This document shows, piece by piece, positions 62,894 through 64,000 of a stretch of DNA of 64,000 nucleotides. Positions within the stretch are counted from its first letter, which is position 1; the number at the start of each line of letters is the position of its first letter. The position numbers and the translations under genes are program-made. The stretch covers positions 1 through 64,000 of the forward strand of contig JARGFH010000009.1 in assembly GCA_029210695.1 (NCBI GenBank), in the 5' to 3' direction. Origin of the DNA: Acidimicrobiia bacterium (GTDB lineage Bacteria; Actinomycetota; Acidimicrobiia; Spongiisociales; JAHEDJ01). A model generated the notes under the pieces. That model was not told the origin of the DNA. It searched no databases and saw only the letters and a list, made by a program, of their open reading frames with translations.

Positions 62894-64000
62894 CTACGGC
62901 TGCTTCCCATCCGGACCGGTGCAGTCGCCGAACCGTTTCAGATCCGCTGCCACCGCTACCCCACCCCGTTCTTCCGCTTCGGCCCGCAGCTTCTGGGCGT
63001 CGTCGAACCTGCCCCGGTGCTCGTACCAGCAAGCCACCCGGATCTTCTCCTGCGCGTAGATGATCGGATATTCGGAGTGCCAGCCGACCGCATCTACCTC
63101 CGTGTCTTGCGCGCCGGGAACCAGCACGAGGTGGAGCACGTCGGCATGTACGACTTTCCACTCACCGCCGTTCACGAGTTCGGCCATTCTCTCCTGCACA
63201 TCGGGGAGGCGCAGCTCGGCGACGATCCACGAGGGCTGCCACTCCTGGATCTGCCCGGCCAGCACATCCGGATCTTGCATGGCCTCGACGCTCTCCAGCA
63301 GGAAGGATTTCGGGTACGTTTCCCAGCGGGGATCCACGAATACTTCGAACCCCTCCCAAATGAGCACATTGGCCGCCGCCCACCCGATGTTGAGCATGCG
63401 GCCTTCGGGTTGGTGTTCGTCGAGATAGTCGATCGTGGCGTCCGGCCACTCCCCTACAGCCCGGCCAATGCCGTACTGGTTGCGAAGAAAGGAATCGGGT
63501 GAATTGAATGTGGTGGCAATGAGGAACGTACAAGCGATGACGGTGATAACCGAAGCCGCCGCACTGAGGAGACGAAAGGGGACCGCTCTGGGCTCTGCTC
63601 GAATGAGCCATCGGACGGCCACACCCATGGTGAGCACACTGAAGAACCCAATTCCTCTCAGTGCCGCCACAACGAGCACAACAGCCAGAACCAGCAGCGC
63701 CGCCTCAAACCACAACCAACGACCGTAGCTTCGGATGCCCGCGTACAGCACAACGCCGAGTGCCACGATCACCACAACTGTTGCGATTGGGTCGGTCCAT
63801 ACCGGAGCCAGTTCAGCCGACTGAGCAGCTCCAGTAGTGGCTCCCTGTGTCAGAACCGTCAAGATCGACTGGTATGGAATCAGCAGTGAACGCACCCCCA
63901 GCGGCGTGATCAAGCTCGCCAACACCCCACCGGCGAAGAGCGCGAGCGGTTGGAGCATGGACTGGTCTCGGTCTTCGTCTGAAAAGCCGAGACGAGCGGA
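62894..64000 (-). CDS. Membrane protein, C-terminal part (cut by window edge)
   Basis: The frame is open from 62894 to the right edge (14 codons precede the first Met at 63958), so the start is outside. The visible 369 residues contain about six hydrophobic helices, then a soluble C-terminal domain (from about residue 185 of the visible part) with Trp-rich segments such as FVDPRWETYP and HLVLVPG. It resembles the extracytoplasmic domains of GT-C or O-antigen ligase-like membrane proteins; no family is assigned with confidence. Confidence 0.75.
   Translation of the reverse strand, partial: SARLGFSDEDRDQSMLQPLALFAGGVLASLITPLGVRSLLIPYQSILTVLTQGATTGAAQSAELAPVWTDPIATVVVIVALGVVLYAGIRSYGRWLWFEAALLVLAVVLVVAALRGIGFFSVLTMGVAVRWLIRAEPRAVPFRLLSAAASVITVIACTFLIATTFNSPDSFLRNQYGIGRAVGEWPDATIDYLDEHQPEGRMLNIGWAAANVLIWEGFEVFVDPRWETYPKSFLLESVEAMQDPDVLAGQIQEWQPSWIVAELRLPDVQERMAELVNGGEWKVVHADVLHLVLVPGAQDTEVDAVGWHSEYPIIYAQEKIRVACWYEHRGRFDDAQKLRAEAEERGGVAVAADLKRFGDCTGPDGKQP

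Overview
The window is a 64 kb stretch of a GC-rich (about 60-65 % by eye, not computed) actinobacterial chromosome. Three things point there: a complete Pup-proteasome cluster (arc/mpa, dop, pup, prcB, prcA, pafA, pafB, pafC); the gene order tlyA-nadK-recN-pyrG-nudix-xerD-scpA-scpB-rluB-cmk-der, which matches the mycobacterial Rv1694-Rv1713 block; and actinobacterial families such as DUF4193 and HelY. The absence of mycolic-acid or sporulation genes and the mix of families suggest a deep-branching, mostly uncultured lineage such as Acidimicrobiia. That placement is inference.

Layout. 1-1840 is the end of an integrated element: a partial IS110-family transposase, short tandem repeats and a tyrosine integrase abutting the 3' end of tRNA-Pro(GGG). 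1900-15959 is a housekeeping block, almost all on the minus strand with start/stop overlaps: der; a fused aroA-cmk; rluB; scpB/scpA; an HD protein; a DksA-like zinc finger protein; xerD; a NUDIX gene; pyrG; then recN, nadK, tlyA and a small leader gene. ispH lies divergently. 16008-23302 holds a rhomboid protease, a HAD phosphatase, a Ste24-like protease, an M20 peptidase, NUDIX, GNAT, polyprenol-mannose synthase, DUF4193 and lipid-kinase genes. 23299-37045 is the helY-tatC-tatA-(zinc ribbon)-pafC-pafB-pafA-prcA-prcB-pup-dop-arc cluster, ending with a ferredoxin and trmI.

37120-47670 is more accessory: small membrane proteins, an MFS exporter, an AidB-like acyl-CoA dehydrogenase, a YihY/BrkB protein, a Rieske-ThDP fusion enzyme, a two-subunit NfnAB/SudAB-type ferredoxin-NADP oxidoreductase and an acyltransferase. 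47825-54668 holds a very large TPM-domain protein, a CBS protein, a GT87-like membrane glycosyltransferase, a bifunctional FTCD and a thioesterase. 54669-59463 holds RDD and DUF2752 membrane proteins, a 2-oxoacid:ferredoxin oxidoreductase with the gamma-like domain moved onto the beta subunit, NUDIX, PlsC-like and HU genes. 59622-64000 includes a decaying patch (frameshifted DUF1003, fragments of a GH15 glucoamylase and of a flippase), then a CorA transporter and a membrane protein that runs off the end.

How the genes work together. Pup is ligated to substrates by PafA and removed by Dop; the Arc ring feeds tagged proteins to the PrcAB core; PafBC is a WYL-type transcription factor. The Kor and Nfn-like enzymes and the small ferredoxin form a plausible low-potential electron circuit. 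Many genes have a TANNNT hexamer 6-11 nt before the start codon and no Shine-Dalgarno sequence, which suggests abundant leaderless transcription; others have strong AGGAGG sites.

The most unusual items are the Rieske-ThDP fusion, the IS110 end that may encode a bridge RNA, the duplicated ftcD start, the rearranged Kor architecture, the CTG start of tlyA and the hairpin whose loop is the pafC stop codon.
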